Positions 53,407 through 63,463 of a stretch of DNA of 64,000 nucleotides are shown here, in pieces; the stretch's first letter is position 1, and each line of letters starts with the position of its first letter. The notes beneath the pieces were generated by a model. That model was given only the letters and a program-made list of their open reading frames with translations, was not told the DNA's origin and did no database searches. Source of the stretch: Gammaproteobacteria bacterium (lineage in GTDB: Bacteria > Pseudomonadota > Gammaproteobacteria > JAJDOJ01); contig JALSSO010000026.1 of the NCBI GenBank assembly GCA_026984215.1, positions 1 to 64,000 of the forward strand, given 5' to 3'. A program made the position numbers and the translations under genes.

Positions 53407-54468
53407 TCAACTCTGTTCGAGCAGATGCTCGAACCGCGCCTTGACCTGCGCGGCGTCATAGGCCGTCTGCGCGGAGATCAACCCCCGGTCCAGCAGGCCT
53501 TGCAAGGCGTTGTCCATGCTCTGCATGCCGAACGCCGCACCGCCCTGCATCACGCTTTCGATCTGATCGAGCTTGCCCTCACGGATCAGATTGGCCACCG
53601 CCGGCGTGTTGACCAGCAACTCCACGGCCGCCACCACGCCGGAGCCGTCGGCCTTGGGCACGAGCTGCTGCGAGACCACGGCCCGCAGCGAGGTGGAGAG
53701 CATGGTGCGCACGTGCGGTTGTTTGTCCACCGGAAAGGTGTTGATGATCCGGTCCACGGTGGCGGCCGCCCCGTTGGTATGCAGGGTGCCCATCACGAGG
53801 ATGCCCGTCTCGGCCGCGGTCACCGCCAGGCTGGTCGTCTCCAGATCGCGCATCTCACCGACGAGGATCACATCCGGGTCCTCGCGCAGGGCCGAGCGCA
53901 GGGCCGCCGCGAACGTCGGCGTATGGTCGCCCACCTCCCGCTGGCTGATCAGGCAACGCTTGCGCCGGTGCACGAACTCCACCGGATCCTCGATGGTCAG
54001 GATGTGTCCATGCAGGCGCCGGTTGATCGAATCCACCATCGCCGCCAGCGTGGTGGATTTGCCGGAGCCCGTCTTTCCGGTGACCAGGATCAGACCGCGT
54101 TTCTGCATACAGAGGGTCTCGATGACCTGCGGCAGCCCCAGGGACTCCAGCGTGAAATCCACGGCCGGGATGTGGCGGAACACCGCCCCCATCCCGCCGA
54201 GATGCCGGAACACATTGACCCGGAACCGGGCACCGTCCGTGCGCACATAGGCAAAGTCGGCGTTGTCCCGCGCGTTGAACTGTTCCCGCACCCGCCGCGA
54301 CATGATCGAGAAGAGCAGCTCGTTGGCCTCATCGCGTTCGATCGGATCGTCCGGCAGCTCGTCCAACACCCCGTGACGCCGCAGCCGGGGACGCAAACCC
54401 GACACCAGGTGCAGATCAGAAGCCCCTTGCGCGATCACGAAATCGAGCATTGCGTCCAACCGGCTCAT
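53407..54468 (-). CDS. PilT/PilU-like type IV pilus retraction ATPase, second copy
   Basis: 353-residue hexameric secretion ATPase. Walker A GKTGSGKST near residue 131, an Asp box (LTIEDPVEF), Walker B ILVGEMRD and the His box GTLHTNGAAATVDRII. PilT-like rather than PilB-like because the N-terminal PilB domain is missing. It starts 4 bases after the first PilT-like gene; the C-terminal part is closer to the PilU type, but this is not firm. Confidence 0.88.
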   Translation of the reverse strand: MSRLDAMLDFVIAQGASDLHLVSGLRPRLRRHGVLDELPDDPIERDEANELLFSIMSRRVREQFNARDNADFAYVRTDGARFRVNVFRHLGGMGAVFRHIPAVDFTLESLGLPQVIETLCMQKRGLILVTGKTGSGKSTTLAAMVDSINRRLHGHILTIEDPVEFVHRRKRCLISQREVGDHTPTFAAALRSALREDPDVILVGEMRDLETTSLAVTAAETGILVMGTLHTNGAAATVDRIINTFPVDKQPHVRTMLSTSLRAVVSQQLVPKADGSGVVAAVELLVNTPAVANLIREGKLDQIESVMQGGAAFGMQSMDNALQGLLDRGLISAQTAYDAAQVKARFEHLLEQS

Positions 54469-54472
54469 GGCT

Positions 54473-55558
54473 TCATCGAGGCTCCGGAGGGAGGATGTCG
54501 GGATCGGTCACGAACCGCGCGAACAATTTCTTGTCGTTGGCGTGCAGGTAGGCATCGTCCGGATCCACCTCCTTGTTTTTCACCGCCTCCAGCAGGGCCT
54601 GATCCATCAACTGCATGCCCTGGTCCCGGCTCATTTGGATCTGACTGGGGATCTGGAAGGTCTTGTCATTGAGGATCAGGTTGGAGATCGCCTTGTTCAT
54701 CAACATGACTTCGACGATGGCCTTGCGGCCCCGGCCGTCGAAGGTGCGCACCAGCGTCTGGGTGAGCACGGCGTGCAGGTTCTGCGAGAGGAAGGCCTTG
54801 CCCTGTTCACGTTGCTCGGCGGGCAGGGCGTCCAGCAGCCGGTCCAGCGACTTGACCGCCGAGGTGGTGTGGAGCGTCCCGAACACCAGGTGCCCCGTCT
54901 CGGCCGCCAGCAGGGCCATGGTGATGGTCTCGGGGTCGCGCATCTCGCCCACCAGGATCACGTCCGGGTCCTCGCGCAGGGCCGCGCGCAGGCCCTCGGA
55001 AAAACTGGGCACATGGGTGCCCACCTCGCGCTGGATCACCTGGGATCGCTTGCTCGGGTGGATGAACTCGATGGGGTCCTCCAGGGTGATGATGTTGCAA
55101 GGCTCGCGCTCGTTGATCGCGTCGATGGCGGCGGCCAGGGTGGTCGACTTGCCGGTCCCCGTGGAGCCGGTCACCAGCACGAGGCCCTGGCGGAAACGGG
55201 TGATTTTTTCAGCCACGGGCGGCAATCCCAGCTCCTCGAAGCGGGGCACGCGCGAGGGAATGTACCGCAAGGTCACGCCCAGGCCCGTGTTCTTGCGGAA
55301 CAGGTTGACGCGGAAGCGCCCCACCCCCTGGGACATGTAGGAAAAGTCGAGATCGTGACCCTCGGCGAAGCGTTGGCGCTGGGACTCGGTGAGGATCTCG
55401 TTGACGTAGCCCTCCAGCTCCGCCCCGCCCAGCTCGCGGAACTTGATGGGCAGCAATTCCCCGTGCATGCGCAGCATGGGCGGGACGCCCACCGCCAGGT
55501 GCACGTCGGAACACCCCTGTTCCAGTCCCAACTTCAGGAATGCGTCGATACGTGGCAT
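54473..55558 (-). CDS. PilT-like type IV pilus retraction ATPase, first copy
   Basis: 361-residue hexameric ATPase. Walker A GSTGTGKST, ITLEDPIEF, ILVGEMRDPET and GTLHTTSAVKSLDRLL are present. It is followed closely by the second copy. Together with a kinase upstream, this suggests regulated twitching motility or a PilT-related output. No pilB, pilC or pilin gene is in the window. Confidence 0.9.
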   Translation of the reverse strand: MPRIDAFLKLGLEQGCSDVHLAVGVPPMLRMHGELLPIKFRELGGAELEGYVNEILTESQRQRFAEGHDLDFSYMSQGVGRFRVNLFRKNTGLGVTLRYIPSRVPRFEELGLPPVAEKITRFRQGLVLVTGSTGTGKSTTLAAAIDAINEREPCNIITLEDPIEFIHPSKRSQVIQREVGTHVPSFSEGLRAALREDPDVILVGEMRDPETITMALLAAETGHLVFGTLHTTSAVKSLDRLLDALPAEQREQGKAFLSQNLHAVLTQTLVRTFDGRGRKAIVEVMLMNKAISNLILNDKTFQIPSQIQMSRDQGMQLMDQALLEAVKNKEVDPDDAYLHANDKKLFARFVTDPDILPPEPR

Positions 55559-55594
55559 CCGTTCTCCGTTTCAGCGCACCACGACCGTCTGGGA

Positions 55595-58075
55595 TCACGA
55601 ACCGGGCAGGTTTCGCAGCACCTCGTCGACCCGGTCGCGAAGCTCGGCCATGGACTGGTAACGCTTCTCCGGTGAAACGGCCATCGCCCGCTGCACGATC
55701 GCGCTCAGCACGTGGGAAAGCCTGGGATTCTTCGATTTCGGGGGTTCGGCCTTGCCTTGCACGTGCTGATACATGATGGACATGCTGTCTCCGCCCTTGT
55801 AGGGCGGCTCGCCCGTGAGCATTTCGTACATGATAACACCCAGGGCGTAAATGTCCGTGCGGGCATCCACGGGCTTGCCGAGCACCTGTTCCGGAGCCAT
55901 GTAGGTGGGCGTACCCACCAGCAGGCCGGTGCGCGTCAGACGCGTTTCCATGTCCCGCGAAGCCGCGGCCACGCCGAAATCCACGATTTTCACGTGGCTG
56001 TGGTCATCGATGAGGATGTTGCTGGGCTTGAGATCCCGATGCACCACGTTGGCCGAATGCGCGGCGATCATCCCCTCGCAGACGTCACGCACGATATGCA
56101 GGGCCCGCTTCACATCCATGGGCCGGCTCATCTCGATCTCGGCGGTGACCGTATGGCTCGGGAAATACTCCATGGAGATGGCCGCCGCCTCACCGAACCG
56201 CAGCATGTCATAGATGCGGATCACGTTTGGATGGGTCACCCGGCGCGCGAAGCGCAACTCGTAGATGAATCGCTTGAGCGCGGCCTCGTCGGCGGCCATC
56301 TGCGGATTGAGGAATTTCAGGATCACCTGCTCGTCGACCATGAGATCCTGCATCAGATAAACGGCCCCGAACGCCCCCTTGCCCACCTGACGGATGAACC
56401 GATACCGATCACCGATGACATCGCCGGGGCGCAGCTTACCCGGATCCACCGCCTCGAACTGCAGGGCGCCCGGCGCCCGGCGCCCGTCCTGACCGGCATC
56501 GGCCAGCAACTCGGCCGAGCGCAGTCCGGAATCGCGGGCCTCCGTGTCCGTCATGCAACGGCGTTCGATGGCGCGCAGGGCCTCGTCGGCCGCAGCCAGG
56601 AGCCCTTCGGAACCGCCGCGCACCGTTTCCTGGATGGCCGCGATCACACGGGCGGCGTGCCGCTCGTCGGTGAGGTCCCGCAGGGCCTCGAGCGCCGCCT
56701 TCCGGGTGATCTCGTCACCCTCGCGCAGCTGCTTGAGCACCGGCTCGACGGCCTCCGGGGCGCCCAACCTGCCCAGGGCCCGCAACAGCACGATCACCAT
56801 CTGGGCCGAGGGGTGCGCCTCTCCGTTGCCTTTCCCGCCTCCACTCTGTCGAGCGGCGGCCCGAGCGCTTTCTTTCTCCAGCAGGCGGATCAGAATCGGG
56901 ACCGCCCGCTTGTCGCCGAGCTCGGCGAGCCCGTCCACGGCACGTTCGCGGACCCACCAGTCCGAGTCCTGCAGCGCCCGGAGCAGCGGCGCGAACCCGC
57001 GCAGCACCTGCGCCTTGTCGCCGCGGCGGGTCGAGGCCTCGATCAGGGCATTCATCACTTCGACGGCCGAGCGCCGGATGTAGGGATCTTCGTCGCCGAT
57101 CAGCCGGATGACGGCCTCCACCACGCGCCCCCCCCCCACCTTTCCCAGGGCGTCGGCGGCACGGCTGCGCACCCACCAGTCCTTGTCCTTGACCGCTGCG
57201 AGCAGGTGCTTGACTGCCCGGCTGTCGGCGATCTCGTTGAGCACCTCCACGGCCGCCCGACGGACGTATTCCGATTCGTCCTGGAGTAGCGCCACGAGGT
57301 GGCGCACCGTGTCCGGATGATTCAGCTCCACCAAGGCATCCACCGCCTTGGCCTGGATCTGCAGATCGGGGTCGCGCAACAGCGCGCACAGCTCCTCCAC
57401 GTCCAGGGCGGCCCCCATGCGCGTCAGGCCCTCGAGCGCGGCCATGCGCACCGCCTTGCTTTCGTCCTTCAGCAGACGGTGCAACGCCCGCTGCGACAGC
57501 ACACTGTCGAAACGTGCGAGCAAGCGCGCCACCTGGGTCCGCAGGGCGGGGTTGCGGGCGTCCAGGCGCGTGACCAGCTTCGGGATGAACGACTCATCGG
57601 CCGCCTCGCCCAGTATCCGGAACAGCAGGGCCAGGTCGTTGTGCTCGACCTTCGAGCTCTGGTGAAGCAACAGTTCCGGGTCGAGCCGCTTGGCATGTGC
57701 TGACAAAATGGCCAGCAAGGCGGGCTTGGATACATTCTCCCGGTCGAACAGGGGCAGCAGGCGGTGCGGGTCGAAGGAAGAGGCCCCCTTCAGCACCTGG
57801 ACCACGCCGCCGACGACGGCCGAGTCCTCGGACTCCAGCGCGGCGATGAAATGCGGCGTGGTGTCCTCGTTCACCAGGCGGCGCAAGACCTGGACCACCC
57901 GCTGATAGGCCTCGCGCCGGGTGCTGCCCAACCGCTCGATCAGCTTGGGCACCGCCACTCCATCCATTTGGCGCAGGCGGCGGACCAGCTCCTTGCCTTG
58001 GTCACTGTCCAGCGACGCCAAACCGGTGAGCTGGTCGATCAGCCGTTCGACGCGGATGGCGTCCAGGAGTCCCAT
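55595..58075 (-). CDS. HEAT-repeat protein with C-terminal Ser/Thr kinase domain
   Basis: 826 residues. Residues 1 to about 500 are many HEAT-like repeats (for example DALVELNHPDTVRHLVALLQDESEYVRRAAVEVL). The kinase domain covers about 550-820, with GKGAFGAVY (P-loop), VILKFL (the Lys), HRDLKPSN (catalytic Asp), DFG and APEQ, so it looks active. No membrane segment. It precedes two PilT-like genes by 36 bases; the order HEAT-kinase-PilT-PilT suggests that it senses and phosphorylates part of a pilus motor. Confidence 0.9.
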   Translation of the reverse strand: MGLLDAIRVERLIDQLTGLASLDSDQGKELVRRLRQMDGVAVPKLIERLGSTRREAYQRVVQVLRRLVNEDTTPHFIAALESEDSAVVGGVVQVLKGASSFDPHRLLPLFDRENVSKPALLAILSAHAKRLDPELLLHQSSKVEHNDLALLFRILGEAADESFIPKLVTRLDARNPALRTQVARLLARFDSVLSQRALHRLLKDESKAVRMAALEGLTRMGAALDVEELCALLRDPDLQIQAKAVDALVELNHPDTVRHLVALLQDESEYVRRAAVEVLNEIADSRAVKHLLAAVKDKDWWVRSRAADALGKVGGGRVVEAVIRLIGDEDPYIRRSAVEVMNALIEASTRRGDKAQVLRGFAPLLRALQDSDWWVRERAVDGLAELGDKRAVPILIRLLEKESARAAARQSGGGKGNGEAHPSAQMVIVLLRALGRLGAPEAVEPVLKQLREGDEITRKAALEALRDLTDERHAARVIAAIQETVRGGSEGLLAAADEALRAIERRCMTDTEARDSGLRSAELLADAGQDGRRAPGALQFEAVDPGKLRPGDVIGDRYRFIRQVGKGAFGAVYLMQDLMVDEQVILKFLNPQMAADEAALKRFIYELRFARRVTHPNVIRIYDMLRFGEAAAISMEYFPSHTVTAEIEMSRPMDVKRALHIVRDVCEGMIAAHSANVVHRDLKPSNILIDDHSHVKIVDFGVAAASRDMETRLTRTGLLVGTPTYMAPEQVLGKPVDARTDIYALGVIMYEMLTGEPPYKGGDSMSIMYQHVQGKAEPPKSKNPRLSHVLSAIVQRAMAVSPEKRYQSMAELRDRVDEVLRNLPGS

Positions 58076-58090
58076 GGGTGGGCTACGATT

Positions 58091-58555
58091 TCAAAGCAGA
58101 GGCACCGCCCAAACACAGTACCGCTTGTTCAGGAGCACGACGGTCCCGTCGTCGAGCTCCAGGCGGACGAACGGACCGGAGACGTAGTTGAGATAATCGA
58201 TCAAGCGTGAATGCTCGGGGGGGAGATACTCACGCACGTTCCCCTCCACTTCGCGTCCGTCATGGAGCCGGAAACGGCACGGTACGCGCGGCGCCGTGTC
58301 GGCGTCGGGCCGTGGCGGTTCCCGGAACCGGACCTCCACGAGGTAGCGCTTGTTGTAGCAACGGATCTCCCCCGACTCCAGACGGACCACCACGAACCGC
58401 TCGCGTTGATTGAGCAGTTCCGGCGGACCCTCGCCCTCCCCGCTGTCCGGCCCCGGGGGAAGCAGGAACAGCCGACCCTGCACCGGGCCGTCGGGGTCCA
58501 CCACCAGCTCGACGGGTTGCTCGCGCTTGGGAATCCGATAAGTATTGGAATGCAT
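58091..58555 (-). CDS. Duplicated 'NKRY'-motif protein, unknown
   Basis: 154-residue protein with two similar halves: (about 15-75) VELVVDPDGPVQGRLFLLPP...RFVVVRLESGEIRCYNKRYLVEV and (about 90-150) CRFRLHDGREVEGNVREYLPP...PFVRLELDDGTVVLLNKRYCVWAV. Each half is beta-rich and ends in NKRY plus hydrophobics. No known family seen. It lies 15 bases upstream of the HEAT-kinase gene, so it may be a ligand-binding partner of it. Confidence 0.7.
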   Translation of the reverse strand: MHSNTYRIPKREQPVELVVDPDGPVQGRLFLLPPGPDSGEGEGPPELLNQRERFVVVRLESGEIRCYNKRYLVEVRFREPPRPDADTAPRVPCRFRLHDGREVEGNVREYLPPEHSRLIDYLNYVSGPFVRLELDDGTVVLLNKRYCVWAVPLL

Positions 58556-58602
58556 GTCTCCTCCGGCGGCAGAGCGGGCCCTCACGCAGGTCCCGGATCC
58601 GC

Positions 58603-59094
58603 TCAATACAGCAGCCTCCCCGCCCCCCAGAGGAGCAGACCCGCGCCCGCGCCGGCGGCCACATCGTCGAGCATGATCCCACAACCGCCGCGCACCCGCT
58701 TATCCAGCCACGAGATGGGCCAAGGTTTGATGATATCGAATGCGCGGAACGAGGCGAAGCCGGCCATCAGCCAGCCCGCCTCGCTCGGCAGCACTGCCAT
58801 GGTCACCAGATAGCCGACCACCTCGTCCCAGACGATCCCGCCGTGATCGTGGACGCCCAGGTGCCGACTGGTCCTCCCGGCCGCCCAGCATCCCAGCACG
58901 AAGGCGAAAAGACAAGCGACTCCATAAACCATGGGACCGAACCCCTGGAGCACCACGACCACGGGGACCCCCACCAGCGTGCCTGCCGTGCCCGGGGCCA
59001 CCGGGGCGAGCCCCGCCCCGAACCCGAAGGCCAGCAGATGCGCCGGATCCGACCAGAGGAAGCGCCAGCCGGGCCGCGCGGCCGAAACGCTCAC
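58603..59094 (-). CDS. pgpA: Phosphatidylglycerophosphatase A
   Basis: 163-residue membrane phosphatase making phosphatidylglycerol. HLLAFGFGAGLAPVAPGTAGTL, HDHGGIVWDEVVGYL and AFDIIKPWPISWLDKRVRGGCGIMLDD are characteristic; the acidic residues form the metal site. GTG 59094 overlaps the thiL stop (GTGA). Confidence 0.95.
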   Translation of the reverse strand: MSVSAARPGWRFLWSDPAHLLAFGFGAGLAPVAPGTAGTLVGVPVVVVLQGFGPMVYGVACLFAFVLGCWAAGRTSRHLGVHDHGGIVWDEVVGYLVTMAVLPSEAGWLMAGFASFRAFDIIKPWPISWLDKRVRGGCGIMLDDVAAGAGAGLLLWGAGRLLY

Positions 59095-60065
59095 GCGCCC
59101 TCCACGAAATGATCGAAGCCGCCGCCGGCCTCCCAAATCTCCCGATACCCTCCCCGTTCGAGCCACAGCCCCGGCGGCTCCGTGACGGTACCGATCCGCG
59201 TGCACGGCGGCTCGCCCGCCTCGAGTTCGGCCCCGAGCCGCGCCTCCTCCCCGGGGGGGAGCGTGAACAACAGCTCATAGTCGTCCCCCGCCGTGAGCGG
59301 CAGCCGCCAGCCCTCCGGCTCGTGCGCCATCCAGGCCGCGAGTGCCTCGGAGCACGGCACCCGCTCCCACTCGATCACCGCGCCCACCCTGCTGGCTCGG
59401 CACAGGCGTCCCAGATCGCGCATCAGACCGTCGGACAGGTCGATGGCCGCGGTGGCCCGACCGGCCAAACGCCCGCCCAGGGTCAGCCTCGGTTCCGGAT
59501 AGTGGAGTCGCCGCACGCACTGGCGCCGCGCCGGCCCGGACAACGCCGCCCGGCCTTGCAAGACCGCCAACCCCAACCCCGCATCCCCCAGCGTCCCGCT
59601 CACCCAAATGCCGTCCCCAGGACGCGCCCCATCCCGACGCAGGGCCGCCCGTGGCGCAACCGTACCCAGCACCGTCACGGTCACGCTCGTCGGCCCGCGG
59701 CACAGATCACCACCCACCAGCGCCACACCAAACCGGGAGGCCAGCGTCAACAGACCGTCGGCGAAGCCCCCCAGCCAGGCGGGATCGGCCCGCGGCGCGG
59801 TCAGCGCCGACAGCGCCCAGCACGCCGTCCCGCCCATGGCCGCAACGTCACTGAGATTGACCGCCAGGGCCTTGTGGCCCACCGCATCGGGAGGCGTCTG
59901 CTCGGGGAAATGCACCCCTTCCGTGAGGGTGTCCGTACAAGCCACCAGCAGACCAGAGGCCGCCGGCTGGAGCAGGGCGGCGTCGTCTCCGATACCCAGC
60001 GCCACGTCCGGGCGCCGCGGGCCTCGCTGGAACCAGCGCTCGATGAGCCCCTCTTCGCCGCTCAC
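59091..60065 (-). CDS. thiL: Thiamine-monophosphate kinase
   Basis: 324-residue ATP-dependent kinase of thiamine diphosphate synthesis. IGDDAALLQP, NLSDVAAMGG, VGGDLCRGPTS, AIDLSDGLMRDL and the TAGDDYELLF metal loop are intact. GTG 60065 overlaps the nusB stop (GTGA). Confidence 0.95.
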   Translation of the reverse strand: MSGEEGLIERWFQRGPRRPDVALGIGDDAALLQPAASGLLVACTDTLTEGVHFPEQTPPDAVGHKALAVNLSDVAAMGGTACWALSALTAPRADPAWLGGFADGLLTLASRFGVALVGGDLCRGPTSVTVTVLGTVAPRAALRRDGARPGDGIWVSGTLGDAGLGLAVLQGRAALSGPARRQCVRRLHYPEPRLTLGGRLAGRATAAIDLSDGLMRDLGRLCRASRVGAVIEWERVPCSEALAAWMAHEPEGWRLPLTAGDDYELLFTLPPGEEARLGAELEAGEPPCTRIGTVTEPPGLWLERGGYREIWEAGGGFDHFVEGA

Positions 60066-60520
60066 GACCCACCGGTTTCGAAGGGGCGCAGCTCACGGGC
60101 CAGGCGATCCAACACCCCGTTGACGAAGCGGTGGCCGCCCTCGGCGCCGAATTTGGCCGCCAGGCTCACCGCTTCCTCGATAACCACCCGGAACGGGACG
60201 TCCAACCGGTGGAGCAACTCATAGGTCGCGATCCGCAGGACCGCCCGCTCCACCGGGTCCACCTCGGCCATGGGCCGGTCCAGGTAGGGCGCGATCCGGG
60301 CATCCAGCGCATCGGCCTGTGCCGTCACCCCCCGTACCAATTCCCCGAAATAGGCTGTGTCGGCCCGAGACCAGTTGTCGTCCTCGGCGAACTGGGCGAC
60401 GATCTCGGCCGGACGCTGTCGCGCCAAGTCCCATTGATAGAGCGCTTGCAACGCCAAGCGGCGCGCCCAATGGCGGCCGTGACGCAGCGCGCGGCTCGAA
60501 CGGACCGGTGCGGTGTTCAT
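60062..60520 (-). CDS. nusB: Transcription antitermination factor NusB
   Basis: 152-residue all-helical RNA-binding protein. [15 protein letters not shown] near the N-terminus and [36 protein letters not shown] match NusB. The ATG at 60520 overlaps the ribH stop. Confidence 0.95.
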   Translation of the reverse strand: MNTAPVRSSRALRHGRHWARRLALQALYQWDLARQRPAEIVAQFAEDDNWSRADTAYFGELVRGVTAQADALDARIAPYLDRPMAEVDPVERAVLRIATYELLHRLDVPFRVVIEEAVSLAAKFGAEGGHRFVNGVLDRLARELRPFETGGS

Positions 60521-60999
60521 CGACCGGCCGCGACCGCCCGCAGCAAGTTGACCATCTCGATGGCGGTGAGCGCCGCCTCGGCGCCCTTGTTGCCGGCCTT
60601 GGTACCGGCCCGCTCGATGGCCTGTTCGATGGTGTCGGTGGTGAGCACACCGAACACCACCGGCAGATCGAAAGCGGCGGAGACCGCCGACAGCCCCTTG
60701 GCGCACTCGCCCGCCACGTAGTCGAAATGCGGCGTGGCGCCCCGGATCACGCAGCCCAGCCCCACGATGGCGTCCACCCCTCCGCGTCGGGCCACGGCGC
60801 GCGCGGCCAACGGCAGCTCCCAGGCCCCGGGGACTTGGATCAACTCCAGCGCCGCCTCCGGCACCCCGCTGCGTGAGAACGCATCCACCGCGCCGTCCAC
60901 CAGCCGGTCCACGATGAACTCGTTGAACCGCGCCGCCACCAGGGCGAACCGCGCCCCTTCGGGCGCCGTCAATGCTCCCACCGTTGTCGGGATCGTCAT
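60517..60999 (-). CDS. ribH: 6,7-dimethyl-8-ribityllumazine synthase
   Basis: 160-residue enzyme condensing the ribitylamino-uracil with dihydroxybutanone phosphate. [39 protein letters not shown] (catalytic His) and [23 protein letters not shown] are present. First gene of the ribH-nusB-thiL-pgpA run; 209 bases separate it from the reverse-oriented coiled-coil gene. Confidence 0.97.
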   Translation of the reverse strand: MTIPTTVGALTAPEGARFALVAARFNEFIVDRLVDGAVDAFSRSGVPEAALELIQVPGAWELPLAARAVARRGGVDAIVGLGCVIRGATPHFDYVAGECAKGLSAVSAAFDLPVVFGVLTTDTIEQAIERAGTKAGNKGAEAALTAIEMVNLLRAVAAGR

Positions 61000-61169
61000 G
61001 TCTCTGAACTCCTATCCACCCACATTCGATCATCGTGGCGCGAAGAAATACGCAAGCGCCACGCCCCTTCGTAAGACGTGAAACGGCGTCAGGGGGAAGG
61101 GAATCTGTCACGCCCCGTCCAATCTAACGCCACCGCACCTCGTTTGCATCCCCCGCATCAGGCGCATGA

Positions 61170-61175
61170 TATGAT
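61170..61175 (+). promoter_or_regulatory. Extended -10 promoter for the coiled-coil gene
   Basis: TGA-TATGAT, an extended -10 (TG at 61167-61168), 33 bases before ATG 61209. TTGCAT at 61144-61149 is a possible -35 with a wide 20-base spacing. In the 209-bp gap 61000-61208, shared with ribH. Confidence 0.55.
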
Positions 61176-61208
61176 CTTCGCCGTCGGCCAACCGTGGAAT
61201 GCCCGCCC

Positions 61209-61595
61209 ATGAGCGCCACCGTCCTGGAACTCTACGACCGCCTCGCCGCCGCCACCGACGACCGCCAGCGGATGCGCATCCTGGCCGAGGCCTTTCAGAC
61301 CCTGGCCGAACACAGCGTCCACCCCGGCGAGGTGGCCAGCCGCGAGGATCTGCACCAGACCGAGCTCAAACTCACCCGCGAAATCGAGCAGATTCGCCTG
61401 GAGATCGAGCAGGTCCGCGGCGAGATCAAGGAGGTGGAACTCAAGCTGACCCGCGAGATCGAGCAGCTCCGCGGTGAGCTCAAGGTGGACATCCAGCGCA
61501 CCCAGGGCACGCTGCTGCGTTGGAGTTTTCTGTTCTGGATCACCCAGTTCGGGGCCGTGCTGGCCGTCTTGTGGCGCCTGGGGGCGGCGGGCTGA
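61209..61595 (+). CDS. Coiled-coil protein with C-terminal membrane helix
   Basis: 128 residues. N-terminal helical part (1-45), a long coiled coil (45-102) built from two similar blocks, ELKLTREIEQIRLEIEQVRGE and ELKLTREIEQLRGEL, and a C-terminal membrane helix (SFLFWITQFGAVLAVLW). Resembles DUF1640/CCDC90-like proteins; function unknown. It lies on the opposite strand inside the rib cluster with its own extended -10 promoter, so it is probably an insertion. Confidence 0.65.
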   Translation: MSATVLELYDRLAAATDDRQRMRILAEAFQTLAEHSVHPGEVASREDLHQTELKLTREIEQIRLEIEQVRGEIKEVELKLTREIEQLRGELKVDIQRTQGTLLRWSFLFWITQFGAVLAVLWRLGAAG

Positions 61596-61627
61596 GCCAC
61601 CCCCGCCCGATCCTCTCCTCACCTGCC

Positions 61628-62758
<1,131 letters not shown>

Positions 62759-62799
62759 CGGTTCGGTCTCGTCTGTCGCTTGCGTGGGTCCACCGGGCG

Positions 62800-63459
62800 T
62801 CACCGGGCCAGGAATCCGTGCCGGGCGAGAAACTCCCGGTCGATGCGGGCGCCGGATTGGGCGGCGCGCTCGCCCAGCAGCAGCCGCTCGATGTACCGCG
62901 CCACCAGGTCCACCTCGAGGTTCACCCGGGTGCCGGGCCGGTAGTCCGCGATGATCGTCTGCGCCAGGGTATGCGGGATGATGTTGACGTCGAACACCGC
63001 GCCCTCGACCGCATTGACCGTGAGGCTGGTGCCGTCCACCGCGATGGAGCCCTTGGGCGCCACGTAGCGCGCCAGCCCGTCCGGGACACGGATCCGGAAC
63101 CGCTCGGAGCGCGCCTCGGAGCGCCGCTCCAGGACCTCGCCCACCCCGTCCACGTGGCCGCTGACCAGATGCCCGCCCAACCGCGTGGTGGGCAACAGCG
63201 CCTTCTCCAAGTTGACCCGCGCCCCCGGGACCAGGTTCCCCAGGGTGGTCCGCGCCAGCGTCTCCCCGGAGACGTCCATCCAGACCCCCCCTGCGGACAA
63301 GTCGGTGACCGTGAGGCACACCCCATTCACGGAGATGCTGTCGCCCTGAGATACGTCGGCGAGATCCAGATTTCCGGGTGCTACACGGATCCGCACATCA
63401 CCGCCACGCGACTCCACCGTCGCGATCTCGCCCACCGCCTCGATCAAGCCCGTGAACAT
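62800..63459 (-). CDS. ribE: Riboflavin synthase alpha subunit
   Basis: 219-residue enzyme of two lumazine-binding repeats: [12 protein letters not shown]...[10 protein letters not shown]...[11 protein letters not shown] and the second ...[17 protein letters not shown]...PHTLAQT. AAGGAGG lies 6 bases before ATG 63459. Between ribD and ribBX. Confidence 0.96.
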   Translation of the reverse strand: MFTGLIEAVGEIATVESRGGDVRIRVAPGNLDLADVSQGDSISVNGVCLTVTDLSAGGVWMDVSGETLARTTLGNLVPGARVNLEKALLPTTRLGGHLVSGHVDGVGEVLERRSEARSERFRIRVPDGLARYVAPKGSIAVDGTSLTVNAVEGAVFDVNIIPHTLAQTIIADYRPGTRVNLEVDLVARYIERLLLGERAAQSGARIDREFLARHGFLAR

Positions 63460-63463
63460 TCGC

